Below, piece by piece: positions 48,876 through 60,869 of a stretch of 64,000 nucleotides of DNA. Below the pieces are notes generated by a model that worked only from the letters and a program-made list of their open reading frames with translations, had not been told where the DNA came from and ran no database searches. Source of the DNA: Apricaphanius iberus (taxonomy: Eukaryota; Chordata; Actinopteri; Cyprinodontiformes; Aphaniidae); assembly GCA_028564705.1 (NCBI GenBank), contig JAPXFQ010002850.1:1612001-1676000 (forward strand), in the 5' to 3' direction. Made by a program: the position numbers and the translations under genes. Position 1 is the stretch's first letter; every line of letters begins with the position of its first letter.

Positions 48876-50270
48876 AGATTTTATTTTCCATTCATGATAT
48901 ATCAGTTATTCCTTTTATCACAGGTAATGAGCAAATGTCAGCAAGCAGGTGTAACCACCTGCATAACGGAGTTTGGGTTGAGTTACTGTTTAAACAGTTA
49001 TTTCAAATACTATTTGCCATTTATGAGTATTTTTAAGAAATTATTTTAACATATTTTTTTTGCGTTTTGAGGCCTCAATTTTCTTTAAAATCAAATTACA
49101 ACACAGCACTTTAGAAAAGAACACGTCAATTTACAAAAAAATATTTTCGTAAAAATAAATTCTTAGTAAAAGTTTACTGATAAAAAACTTTTTTTAGCTA
49201 ATCTGTTTCTTCAGTGTTGATCTGCTGAAGTATTTTTAAAGATGGTTAAAAAAAAGACAAAAAAATACTTATAAAATCATTACACCAATCTAACCTTTAA
49301 TATGAGTACTTTTATGGCAAACATAAGTCACAGAGGCCATCTACTGTCAGCCAACCTTCAATGCATTAATATAATACATTGTGTATGTTAGGCAGATGTG
49401 TGTTGGTCTTCATACATCATGAAATGACAGACAGATAGTAATACACTAAACTTTCACATAGAAGTGTGAAACAACAAACCTGCGACCAAGAAAACTGAAT
49501 GTGGAGTTAAACTGATCTTGAAACACAGTTAGGATGGTGAGTTAGGGAAAAATCTTTAAAGTTTAATGTAAGCACATTTTAGTTTGTGGTAGAAAATTAT
49601 AAATATTTTAAAGCTTTTTAAGCATTTTTGGGATGGAATAAATATGGAACCACAGTAGATCAACAGTATGCTTTTTTAAAATTCTTTAGTACAGAGTAAA
49701 CAGAATTTGCTACATCCAGTGAAAGAAGTAAACTTAACTGTGGTACACTGTTAGAATTTAATTTGCAAATTTTAATGTGTAATGTTTTGGTCCAATAATG
49801 TTACGTTGGGTTGTTGCAATCAGATGTTATTAACACAGTTAGCTTTTTTTTAGTTGTGTTGTGTCTGGTGTCACAGATTATAAATTGCAAAAACCTCTGG
49901 ATGAATCAGTCAAGAGTTCAAACACATTTCATAAACTTGAAAAAGCCCCCACCTCCTTCGGCTGGGAGGTCAAAGTGCAGCCACAAATACAACAGCACCG
50001 CTGGAGATGATAATTTTTCAGGGGAGTGAACTCAGTCCTTTAAATATAACTATAGCACACCAGGATGCCTGTTGATAAATGGATTGGGTTGTAAATCTGA
50101 ATTTTCCCTTGCAGATGTCATCCAGCATGTTTCACACTTTTAGTCATCCCCACACAGTGCTGTGCCTCGACACACACCATCTTCTGGATATCATGTTTCC
50201 TCCTCTGGTGCAGTCCTCCCAGTTACAGACCATCAGCTGTGCAATCCACCAGATTCTGCTGCCAGGCTAA
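48876..50270. other. AT-rich upstream stretch, nothing recognised
   Basis: AT-rich and repeat-poor sequence with no gene seen. Confidence 0.5.
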
Positions 50271-50279
50271 TAAATGGCT

Positions 50280-50780
50280 TGTGTCAGAGGCAGTGTCAGT
50301 CTATTGGTTGCTCATTTTGAGTTTGTCGAGGGGTCGGAGAGGAGCTTTGCATTCTCTGCCGCTCTGCTCAGTGACTGGCAAAGTCCTGACTTTATTGATT
50401 TCTTTCTTCACTGCTCTTTGTCAAAATATCCAACTGCAGACCTTAAAGACTGCCGCCATCGTTCGACATCTGCAGCCACACATGGCTTCTTTTCTAATGG
50501 GCGACCCGAGCACTTTGTTTTTGGAAGGAGGGGGTGAGGAAGGTATTATGGGCTGTGTGAGTGGAAGATGATTGGAAGAACACAATCTAGAGCCTCAGCA
50601 GCTCTCTTTCCCGCTCGCTTTCCCGGTCTGACACAGAGAAAATATTGTGTACTGACTGACTCCCATTGAATCCACGTCGTGATTCATCGCCCAATTTCAA
50701 ACTGCCAAGCAGCTAAATTGCACCAGGTCTGCCAAAATTCATCCCAGGAACACGCAGGAGATGTGAAAAATTAAATGTCA
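50280..50780. promoter_or_regulatory. Candidate conserved non-coding element
   Basis: Complex, repeat-free sequence about 21 kb upstream of exon 1. Motifs include TTTATTGATTTC, GTGTACTGACTGACTCCCAT and GCTAAATTGCACC. Overlapping plus-strand frames of 87 and 110 residues match nothing known. Confidence 0.3.
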
Positions 50781-51887
50781 TCGTGGCACAGCGGAAAACT
50801 TTCACCTCTCATCGAGCAGAGTATGCTCGCTTCATTCTCTACTGATGGATGATTGCCCGGGGCTATACTTAACCTACTTAGTAATGTCATGTACCGCCGA
50901 ATGTGTTTACTTTTGAAAAATAGTGAGAAAACATAAACTCTATCAGAGTTTGACATCCGCGCATTCTTCCTCCAAATAAAGTGGCTTTTTATGTTGATGC
51001 AGGAATGAATTTTTACCCTCATCAGACTTGTTTGCTGTATATCATTTACTAATGCTGGATGACTAAAATAATGTAGGCCAGTGGAATAGACACCTTCTGC
51101 GTCATATAGGGATAGTTCCAGATTTTTGATGTGAGACACAGTTAAAATGTAAAAAAATAATAATAAAACAAAATTTCTAGCATCTCATTTTAGTAAAAAT
51201 TCGGATTATCTGGTTCTGAAGCTAGTATAAGTTTTGTCAAGACTACAGTGGACCTCTACTTAGAAAGCCTCTATAATCTCAAGAACATGGTTTATGCAAA
51301 ATATAAAACTTTAAGCTGTTGTCATGTTTTTTAACACAGTTAAAAGTTTGTGATTATTTATCAGTAAAATAGATGTAGAAATAGTGTACCAGAATGGACA
51401 CAATTTGTGTAAAACATGAACCTGTAACAATGTAACTAATACTTTTCTGGTCAAAGTAAAAGTAAAAAAAAAATAAAAAAAAAATATTTAACTGAGTTGA
51501 CCTAAATCCCCATAATTATTTTCTTTTTACACCACTTATATCAGGTAGTTACTCTGACAGAAAGTTAATGAATTTTCCTAAATGTTAACTGGGAATGCAT
51601 TCTTATTTTTTCAGTATTTGTCACAGCATTGACATAAATTATTGATTTAAAGATTTTTAACTTCAAAGATAACCTGCAATGCACATCACTGTTTTTAAAT
51701 TAGAATTCCCTGTGTTTTTGACCCACTCTTAGCATAATTGTTTTAATCCAGGCACACCACAGGGATTTTGAGCATATTTTGCCTATCAAAGGTCATACCA
51801 CAGCATCTCAATCAGTGTGAAGTCTATTTGAGGGAAAACCCTAATTTAGTTTTTTTGATTCATTCAGAGGTGGACTCACCATATGCT
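50781..51887. other. AT-rich upstream stretch, nothing recognised
   Basis: A-tracts at 51465-51485; otherwise unique AT-rich sequence. Confidence 0.5.
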
Positions 51888-52320
51888 TCAGGGGGCGTAT
51901 TCACAAAGACTCTTATCTTACTGCTAGGTGTTACTCCTAACTCGCGCTAAAAGGTCTTACGTAGGAGTTGTCGTCTAAAACATATTCACAAACGCATTAA
52001 GAGCTACTTTTACGTAGGACAAATCCCTTAAAGTAAGCTAAGAGTGACGTCCCGTTGCTATTGAAAACGTAATTTCCTATGCATGAGTAAATAAACCGAC
52101 AGCAGTGTGATTGGTGGTTGAATGAAACGTGTGAAACCAAGACATGGAAAAATTTCAATGTCGATAAAACCGTAGTTATGAACAGCGCAAATAGCAGAAA
52201 TAATGCATGATGACATCTTTGTGTCGGCCACGAGACTGACACTTCATCCAACTTACACACAATAGCCTACTTACAGGGAGGGTGAAGTTTAAAAACGAAA
52301 AAACGTGAAATGCATCATAT

Positions 52321-52419
52321 AACCCTGCCTAATGCCTGCTGATAGCTGGGATAAGCTCCAGCCCCCCCCTCCATGCGACCCTGAATTGGATGAAAGCGGT
52401 ATAGATAATGGAAGGATGG
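52321..52419 (+). mobile_element. Short retroposon nested in the Harbinger element, 11-bp target duplication
   Basis: The insert contains GATAGCTGGGATAAGCTCCA and ends in GGAAGG-ATGG units. The perfect direct repeat ATGCATCATAT lies at 52310-52320 and 52420-52430. It is a variant of the family at 20491 and 55152, more strongly 5' truncated. Because it interrupts Harbinger sequence, it is the younger insertion. Confidence 0.85.
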
Positions 52420-52685
52420 ATGCATCATATTAAGGGAGTGATTGCAAGTAGGCTGTAAACAATTAGGCTGTCTAATGAGCACATCAGTCACATCTTAAAT
52501 AGACCCCCCCACTACCAGGAAAAGCACCTCGTGAACTGAAAATAAGTGGCGAGAAAAGAACAAGGAAACCTTACTGGTCGCAGGACCAATTATTACTACT
52601 GGCACAGTTGGTACTGGAGAGGAGGACGGTCCTGAAAGGGCTATTCGGAGCCGGGATTACGAATAAGTAGAAAAGGGAGGCATGG

Positions 52686-52829
52686 GTGGAAATTAGCAGA
52701 AACATAAATGCATCTTATCCAGCGGTGTCTCGAACATCAGAAGACTGTGAGAAAAGATGGTATTCTCTACAGTCCCAGTGTCGGCTCGAGATCGCCGCTT
52801 ATAAAAAGGATGCTGCTGCAACAGGTAGG
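52686..52829 (+). pseudogene. Harbinger Myb-like (SANT) protein fragment
   Basis: The frame reads EISRNINASYPAVSRTSEDC followed by EKRWYSLQSQCRLEIAAYKK and ends DAAATG. This matches the Myb/SANT-like DNA-binding domain of the accessory protein encoded by Harbinger transposons, which in active elements helps the transposase bind and enter the nucleus. The open frame continues to 53240, but beyond about codon 47 it runs through non-coding and antisense sequence and is not part of the domain. A GT after the ACAG near 52823 could be an old splice donor. Confidence 0.75.
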
Positions 52830-52963
52830 CAATGTCCGTCATATAGGCATCCCTTCATATGTTGCATAAATAATAAGACGTGCACTTTTTCTTCTTTCTG
52901 CACCCCCTGCATACCTGCAATCGCCATGAAATTGGCTTTAATTCGATGCAGTTGCTGGGTGTC

Positions 52964-53185
52964 TTATGGGAAACGGATGAATTGTTGGATAATGTGTGGT
53001 CGACAGAGCGCTTTAAGAGTTTGGTGGATTGATCGTCTGATAGATGGTTGTGATATACCCAAGTCGTCCGTGTTGCAAAGTTGCATTTTCCCTGTGGCTA
53101 AATATCTTAGTTTCGCTAAACATTTAATTTCTGGACTGATCGGGTTGTTACGTTTAGTTGAAGACGTGATTGCATCCCACTCCAC
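52964..53185 (-). pseudogene. Harbinger transposase N-terminal fragment
   Basis: The minus strand encodes ISPEIKCLAKLRYLATG, then LGISQPSIRRSIHQTLKAL and QQFIRFP. This is the N-terminal helix-turn-helix part of Harbinger (DDE_Tnp_4-type) transposases, where LGISQPSVSR and FIRFP recur. The DDE catalytic domain that should follow is deleted. Its convergence with the Myb-like fragment is the usual gene order of this superfamily. Confidence 0.8.
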
Positions 53186-53459
53186 ATCTTCAATAAACGA
53201 TTTAGTCGGTATTGTTTGGTTAATTCCGAATCATCCATAGGGAGTTAGGAGTCCTCTTGACTTCTTTTAAGGACTCCAAGACTTAGGAGCTACTTTTTGG
53301 CCTAAAAGTGGTTGGGAATTTAGCTGTTAGTTTTTAAGTAAACTGGAGAAATTGAAGAGTGACACGCCCACATTTTTTAGGAGTTACTCCTAAATTCGGC
53401 AGTTAGGACCTACTTTTAGCTCTAAGATTCTTTGTGAATACGGCCCCAGATCTTTTTTC

Positions 53460-55000
53460 TAAAAAAAAATTACAAATATGCATGGTCAGAGATGACACAG
53501 ACTTTTTGGTACTGTAAATTTGACACCCCAAACTGCCTAAATGAAACAACACAAGGTAAATGTGGTTTTGAATTCTAGGACCAATTTAAGATCACAAATG
53601 GCCAAACTTTCTCCATTAGAACTTTTAGATAAAGTTTTATATCTAGCTACTGAAGCAGCAATGCTGTCTGAGACCATCACAGTACCGCCACCATATTTTT
53701 CTGTTGATATATTTTTTTCCTGATATACTGTTAAGCCTAGTATATACTGTACTTCTATGTCAGTTTTGGTTTTAGACCAGATATAGCTGTTGAATTAAAT
53801 ATTATCAAAATTAATTCAGTGCATGTTCAAGCAGAGACAAAATGGAGCCAATTTCCAGTTTTTAACATTTATTTTGAACAGATTAACAAATTGTAGTTTA
53901 CAGAGAAAGATGCCCTAGTTTCTCTGGGCCAGATTTAAAGACATCTGACAATTGAATGATTTTCATGTCATAACTTTTATAGACACCAAACTTCGCCAGG
54001 ATTGTAGGCGTTTCTTCTCCCTCGAATCTGCTCCAATCAGAATCATTTCCAAAAAGTGTCTTAACCATGATTGGCTGTCAGAGAATTATGCAGTCATAAG
54101 ATGAGTTGTGTCCTTGTTCTTGGTCAAAAGTTCATTCTGAGTTTTATGGTCCTAAGCAACACTCCCAGCTTCATGGCCTTGGTTCCGGCATACTAAATCT
54201 ACAGACATCCTGTTTTTACAGCCTGCAATAAAACTTACCCAAGAGTTTTATGACTTAAAAGCTTATCCCAATAACAAATACTGACAGACAATATATTTTT
54301 TACAACCATGCAAACTATATAAAACAGACTTTTACCTTCTGAATAATAGATGTTTAAAACATATGTAGAAATAATACAACAAGCAGACATACAATCTTAC
54401 AAAAAGTTCCAGTTCTTTCTCGTGGTGACACAGAATATTTACTCAAATGTTTTAGCAAATTTAAGAAGAGTCTTGATCCATGTTAATTTTCACCTCAGAG
54501 CTCTTCCATCAAAATCATTTTACCAAAACTTGTATTATTGAATCTTTAAAGTGACCGAAACTGAGAAAAGTGAGGCCTCCATGCTTTTAACTTTGTACTG
54601 GATTCTTTTGTGATTTCCTGGATTAGTTATTAATAGATTCTTATTAAATTTATTTGGATTGGAAATGATAGTTACCTATACAGTTTTTTATTCAGTTATT
54701 CAGCACAGTCATTTAGATAGGACCAGGCTGATTTGGATAGCTTCTTCCTTAAAACAAGACAAATTATTTTATGAAATAAAACTTGTATGCATAAAAAACA
54801 AAAAGAACCTCAACAAAAAATCTGTAAGAGAGCAAATACAATTTTACAGCACTACAGATTACACATGAAGGAAATAACAGCATTTTAAAATCCCAAATGG
54901 GGTAAAATGTCCCTCAATTAACATTAAAACTGAACATTATCTCGAAAATTGGCATTGATTCTCCAGTTTTCTTTGGAATTAGCCTAAATCCCAGTTGTAG
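53460..55000. other. AT-rich upstream stretch, nothing recognised
   Basis: Unique AT-rich sequence; no gene, known repeat or clear regulatory block. Confidence 0.45.
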
Positions 55001-55009
55001 CAATTCTAC

Positions 55010-55065
55010 AAAGGTCCAAAGGGACTAAATAATGCGCTATACAAATACAGGCCATTTAATTTTTA
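55010..55065 (+). mobile_element. SINE/LINE tail fragment
   Basis: CCAAAGGGACTAAATAATGC followed by GCTATACAAATACAGGCCAT is the 3' end of a common teleost SINE family. Only the tail is left. Confidence 0.6.
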
Positions 55066-55151
55066 TAGAAATAAATGTACAATGTCATGGTAAAAATGTA
55101 AGACAAAACCTCTCTCAATTTTACTGGAGTGAGGATTACTTATTTTAAATC

Positions 55152-55277
55152 CCTGGCCCTGTGACGGACTGGCGACCTGTACAGGGTGTACCCCGCCTCT
55201 CGCCCGTTGACAGCTGGAGATAGGCACCAGCCCCCACGCGACCCCTGGAGGACTAAGCAGAAAATGGATGAATGGAT
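55152..55277 (+). mobile_element. Short retroposon (126 bp) with a perfect 19-bp target duplication
   Basis: The insert starts CCTGGCCCTGTGACGGACTG and ends in AATGGATGAATGGAT. The direct repeat GGATTACTTATTTTAAATC lies at 55133-55151 and 55278-55296 (its first two bases may belong to the GGAT tail). The insert is about 90% identical by eye to 20491-20613 and begins within a few bases of the same family position. Confidence 0.9.
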
Positions 55278-55297
55278 GGATTACTTATTTTAAATCA

Positions 55298-56490
55298 CTT
55301 AATTTTTTACCTGAAAATATTGATAGACTTTTTCTACTTAATGTTAGATAAATCACAGTTTTGTTGGACCAGAATTTCAATGTCATGCCCTGACTGTTTT
55401 GCAGCAAGTAAATAAACAATGTACTCAAGTGTCAGAGCATAATGTTAAGGTGTCAAAGGTGATTCTCAAAACTCACACCAGCAATAGCAAAAAATTAGAG
55501 AGAATTTTTTTACCCAGTAAAATCACCACAAATACAACTATAAAAATAAAACCAAATAGTCACATACCGATTCTGTCATCAGTATGGGTTTAACTCAGGA
55601 GACTTATTGGTGGTGCACCACCTTCAAATTAGCTCTCTGAGTAAATAATCACTGTTTATTGTGTAAATAAACATATATTATACTGTAAATGTTAAAATTG
55701 TTTCAGATGTTCATTAATCTGTATTCACATGAAGCACATTTAGATTTCAGAGATAAAGTTTAGTTTAAGGTGATAGAAGTCCACTTTGGTCTCGACCCGT
55801 CTCAGAATAGCAGTTGGCTTCATTGTTATTAAAGATGCTATAAGAGGACTCTACTCCAAGTAAGAATAGGAATCCTTTAAACTCTGTTAAATTCCTTTAA
55901 TATTAAAGGTGCTTTCCATGCACAATCTCCGTTTACTCTTTGATCATATTTTGTTTTACATATCTACACTTTAGGTGACAATTTGAAGTTTTAACAAGCA
56001 AAGTTCAAACATTTTTGAAGAGATAAAGGTGCATTATTGGGAGTGAAGGTACAAAAAAAGCAAGAGACAATAAATTGAAAAGCTGAGAAAAGGATAAGGT
56101 TAGGAGGGAGGGAGCGGGTGGGATGGGCTGAGCGATGACTGGCTACTTTAGCAATTAAAATGTGGGGCAAAGACACAGAGGCTTGGTTTGACCGAGAGAC
56201 TGCGCCATTCATCATCCCAGCTGCCATAAAGCAGCAGTAGATGGAATCTTTGATTTGAGCTTCACAGGAACATAAATCAAAATCTAAACCATGGCCTGTC
56301 AGGGCCATCGCTAGAATAACCCATTTGAGAGAAAGAGAAAGAGGAAGAGAGGGGAGTTAAGGCTGAGGAGAGTAAAGGTAGTTACTTTTTTGGCTTTGCA
56401 CTTCATCCCACACACGTACGTGTGCACACAAAGACTGATACGGTTTACAGATTTGTCCCTCTGTATGTACTTGATGTCCACAAGCAGCTG
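55298..56490. other. Upstream stretch, nothing firm
   Basis: Unique sequence. 56100-56300 is less AT-rich and could belong to the regulatory block that follows. No gene was recognised. Confidence 0.4.
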
Positions 56491-56499
56491 GTTCACACA

Positions 56500-56960
56500 C
56501 AGCCCTTCACAATATCAAATCCAGGGGTCATTGATCAAGTGGCCGGGTCCTGTCAGTGGCCAGTAGTTTGCCTGACCCACCCTGCTACCACCCCCTCTCC
56601 TCCTCCCACCTACATACCCTCGAATACAAGGCAGAGAACATGGAAGTGAGGTCACACAGCATGTACATCCATCCATCTAAATCGCAAGACAACGACAGCT
56701 AATAAATCATTCATTCATTGTTAAATCTATTGTCTGCCCGGGCAAAAGTCATACGGCTGATATGAAGACAGATTTACCCCATGCAGGTGTGGCCCATTGG
56801 AGGGGGGATTTTTTTTTTTTACTGTTAAGGGCTTCTTATCAATTAGTAATGTGTTCATTATACCTTGGAGCAATTAAAACCACAGATGACTGAAATAACA
56901 TGCACGGTCTTTTGTCAAGTCAGTGCCAAAGTAATTTAAGCCAATTTTGTCGTACATTTT
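56500..56960. promoter_or_regulatory. Candidate conserved non-coding element
   Basis: Complex, repeat-free sequence with GGGGTCATTGATCAAGTGG, TCAATTAGTAATGTGTTCAT and GAGCAATTAAAACC, holding several homeodomain-type cores. A (CATT)n run near 56707 and a poly-T run at 56809-56820 interrupt it. It lies about 27 kb upstream of exon 1. Confidence 0.35.
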
Positions 56961-57479
56961 ATTTTTGCTGGAGGCTTTTGGGTTTGAGACACGTTGATTT
57001 ACATACTTTACAGAGTAAGAGATGAATTATTGCTCATCCGGTTATTTCTACATCATATTCACTGGCACATTTCCTGGAGTGACACTAATAAACCATTCAT
57101 TTACAAAGAATAGGGAGGTGGATGTGGCTTCAGAGCGACTCAGGAGGTCAGGTAAGGTTCACTTTACATACAGAGGTAACTCAAAAAGTCAGATTATGTT
57201 TGAAAACTTAATTCATTTAAATCATTTGATTTAAAAAGTGAAACCGATTACGTTGTAAATGTTTAGCTAACACAGATTGTGGTATTAAAAGTTTATATAG
57301 GTTTCTTTTCACTTAGTATTATTAATCACAGCTACATTTAGGAGACCCAAATGTAATTAAATCAGAAACTTAGAATATTTTTTTTATATTTTAAATATAG
57401 AAATGCTTTGTTGTAATCATGTGTGGGCCTACATCATTGTGGTAATTACTGTTAACTTTACAGTTGTCCACCCAACAGT

Positions 57480-58350
57480 GACAATTCCTAAATTGAAATT
57501 TGTAGAACAGAGGACCCCAAGACTGGCTGGATAAATGAAAAGGAGTTTAATAACTAAAACATTTGTAATCCAAATCCAAATCAAGACAGTGCAGAACAAG
57601 GCAAGTAAGCAGCAACATGGAGTCAGGGAGAGCTATATATAGGGGAGACTGATTACTGGATTTGAATAACTATAAAATAACTTTCAGGAAAGAAAATCTC
57701 ATTTAGAAAGAATGAGTTATTTTGTTATCAAGCCTCTTGACCAACACACAGAACACTACTAGTTAGACCAGTTCTGAAAGTTTAAAGATTTTTATTTTAA
57801 ACAAAGATAAAGTTATGATGATGAACATGATGATGAAGATAGGACACAGGAACCGGCAACTCTGTAGAGGGTAGGCTGAACGCCATGGAGGAAGAGCTAG
57901 AAATCTGTGAGAGCTTCTGGAGAAGATGGAGTTGGGGAGCATGGACCGAGCTCAGAGGGCAGGCAGGCAGAGCACGGAGATGGAGCATGGATCACAGAGG
58001 AACATGGAACTTGAAGGCAGTCAGAGGTAGGAGGATCACTAGACCTTCTAGACAAGCTTGAAAACAGCTCACTAGAAGAGATTTCAACAAGGAACACCCT
58101 GGGAGGAACACAGAGAGGTAAGGAATTTTTTTTTACACAAGGAATGCCAATGAACTCAGACGATCACATGGAGGACTTGAGGTTTTAAGACTCAAGCACC
58201 CAATTTCTGATAGCCAGCTCCTTATATCCTTATCCTGTGATGAGCTCAATAAGCTACACCTCTGCAGATGCAGCAACGTGGCACCACCCTCGGCTTGATG
58301 GACAGGTCCTCAGCTCAGCCTCTGGTAGAACTCTCAAAAACAGTGGAAGC
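57480..58350. repeat. Possible unclassified repeat
   Basis: GAACAGAGGACCCCAAGACT at the left and CACAGGAACCGGCAACTCTG, GCTGAACGCCATGGAGGAAG and GAGCTTCTGGAGAAG further in are phrases I associate with dispersed repeats in fish genomes. No terminal repeats or protein were found, so the class is open. Confidence 0.3.
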
Positions 58351-58390
58351 AGATGAGGACAAACACAAACAAAACACAGACTAACACACC

Positions 58391-60860
58391 AGACCATACC
58401 ACACCATACCATTATTTGATAAAGCACATTTAAAAACCGCATGAGAGCTGACCAAAGTGCTGTACAGAGGTAGCACATAAAATTAATAAAAGGATAAGAC
58501 AAAATATAAAACAACAGAAACATAGTAGATAGAACAATCAAGCGAAATCAATAAAAAAAGTAAAAGAAAAAAACCTTCATATAATAGCTAGGTACTAAAA
58601 GCAAGTGAGTAAAAGTATGTCTTTAAACAAGACTTAAAGATCACGATGGAGGAGGAGAGTCTATAATCCAACGTGAGTTCATTCCAGAGATTAGGAGCAC
58701 AGAGTGAAAAAGCTTGTTCACCACGGGTTTAGACGGGGAATCTGAAGTAGAAGGAGGTCACCCAAATGGAGAGTCCTACCCGGCACATATGAAGTGAGTA
58801 GCTCTGATAGGTAAGTTGGGGCTAAGCCTTTCAAGGCCTTAAAAACAAACAATAAAAGTTTAAAATGTATCCGATAGTGCACAGTAAGCGAGTGAAGTTT
58901 TGCTAAAGTCGCAGTGATTTGCTGCCGACGTCCCGTATTACTCAAAAATCTTGCGTCCGCATTCTGTATCAACTAGTGGCGGGATAAGGCGGCTTTTGAA
59001 ATACCAAAAAGAATGGCATTGGAGTAATCCAGCCTTGAGGTAATAAAAGCGTGAATGGTTGTCTCAAGGTGGCGCTGTTTCAGAATGGGTTTTACTTTGG
59101 AGAGACGTCTCAACAGATAAAAACAGGATTTAACCATGTGATTAACATGAAAGTCAATTTTTAAAGCCCAATCCATTTTAATACCGAGTTTAAGAATTCT
59201 TTGACTAATTTTAAAAGGAAGTGCAGAGAGATCAACAGCAGAGGAGGTTGAGCCATTGGGAGTAAAAACAATAAATTCAGTCATTGTGTCATTTAACAGC
59301 AAGAAATTGGCTGCAAGCCAGTCCTTAACTTCACTCAGGCAATCAAGGAGCGGTTGGACTGAGGTAAAAGTCTTTAGGGGAACATATATCTAGCAGTCGT
59401 CCGTGTAAATGGTGATAATTAATATTAAATTTCGTAAAAATTAGTCCCAGTGGAAGGATGTAGATACTAAATAATAGGGCGTGAAGAATAGACCCCTGTG
59501 GCACACCCCAAGGAAGAGCAGCAGAGGGAGATGAACAATCGTCCATCCTCACTCTGATGGACCTGTCGCAAAAGTAAGAACGGAACCAGTCAAGTGGTGA
59601 TACCCTAATGCTGACCAAATCCTCAAGACAGGACAATAAAATGTCATGGTCAAAACTACATTTAGGGTCTTGTATAAAACCCTCTAGTTCCCGGAGCGGG
59701 CAGTAGTAATGCTGGCGAAGTATTTATTTCTGGAGTTCCTGACAGCTCTCTGATATTCATCTAGCGCATTTCTGAAAACTTCATGGGAAATAGATAATTT
59801 ATCCTTCTTTCATCTGTGTTCTTACCTTCTGCATAATCTTCTGAGTCCATGTGTGTAAGAATTTAGGCAAGGGTCTGATTTTGGTTTAGGGCGTCTAACT
59901 TTTAAAGGAGCAAACCCGCAAAGCTTCATCTGAATTGGTGCAAAATAGGGGAGAGGACAGAAGTTCAAAGAAGGAAGTACAAATGTGCCTGCTGTAGCCG
60001 GGGTAACAACCAGTGTCCGGCGCAGCACCTCAGGCCTCTTCCCAAAGCTCACTGGACAATTAAAATAAAAAAAACTGGAAAGTGATCAGAAATTACCGTT
60101 TCATCAACAGATAATTTGTTAATGTGTAACCCATAGAACATCACTAAATCTAAAATATGAGACTGGTTATGGGTAGGAACCGACACAACCTGCGTTAAAC
60201 CAAATTAAATAAGTATGTTATTAAAATATTTCACAAGAGGCTTGGCAGGACAGTCAATATGAACATTAAAATCACCCATAATCAGGAATCGTTTGTTGTT
60301 GTTTCTGCTAAAAGTCCGGACCATTCTTCAATGGTCCGAGAGTCTAGGAGAATTCAACACCAATAGGTCAGGAGGGAGAAGTTCAGTTAGTAGAGCAAAC
60401 TCCCTGTGGGGGATCCAGGACTCTGTAATACAAAAAAACAGGGCAGAAAGAAGCATGGCATCCGGTCAGGTCTGGTTAGACCCCTGGGAAATCGCCATGG
60501 AAGCTCTAGCCTGGACACAGCGGCCCCCGCGTTTACCGTGGCGTCTTTTCCGATACCAAGATGGGCATGGTAGCCTCCACAGGTATGCACGAATACCTGA
60601 GAGTAGTAGTTGAAACAGTTTCTGGCATTCAGCATGTTGAGTTACTGCATAGTCCACAGGTAAACAAAGCTCAAGAGGGTGAGTCTGTCATACATCAAAA
60701 CGGAATTGACACCGTTCACAAAAATGCTAGAGATAAGAGAAATCAGGAAAAATAGAGTGAGCAGTCGGCAAGCTGAGAACCTAGGCGCCATCTTGCATCT
60801 ATCCATTAGGATACTCTTAATAAGACTGGGATTACTAAGGGAACCTTTAGAGGTAATAGC
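58391..60860 (-). mobile_element. L2-like LINE, degenerate, reverse orientation
   Basis: A roughly 2.5-kb non-LTR retrotransposon on the minus strand. From its 5' side: an AP-endonuclease part at about 60090-60300 (LIMGDFNVHIDCPAK and ISDHFPV, with an in-frame stop at 60205-60207); a linker at 59822-60052 (VRRPKPKSDP); reverse transcriptase with WGVPQGSILHALLFSIY at 59343-59636; a C-terminal part with IHAFITSRLDYSNAILFG (58973-59302) and VFKALKGLAPTYLSELL (58718-58972). The catalytic YxDD is present as YTDD at 59396-59407 but in a shifted frame. The untranslated tail includes TGTACAGCACTTTGGTCAGC and ends in ATGGTATGGTGTGG repeats at 58391-58412. It is dead. The 5' limit is uncertain. Confidence 0.9.
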
Positions 60861-60869
60861 TAAATAGAA

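Larger units (their letters stand above)
51891..53447. mobile_element. PIF/Harbinger deletion derivative, 1557 bp
   Basis: The termini are inverted: GGGGGCGTATTCACAAAGA on the left and, inwards from the right, GGGGCCGTATTCACAAAGA. These are Harbinger-type ends. Inside are two convergent gene fragments typical of this superfamily: a Myb-like protein (plus, from 52686) and a transposase N-terminus (minus, 52964-53185). The transposase catalytic core is absent, so it cannot mobilise itself. The flanking triplets TCA and AGA do not match, so the target duplication has decayed. A later retroposon sits inside at 52321-52419. Confidence 0.85.

Noticed and set aside
52830..53240. Downstream part of the 184-residue plus-strand frame after the Myb-like domain
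   Set aside because: It runs through a likely old intron and then antisense to the transposase fragment, so only the first 47 or so codons are meaningful.
53800..54250. Possible solo LTR or snRNA-like segment
   Set aside because: No terminal TG/CA repeats, primer-binding site or recognisable RNA motif could be supported.
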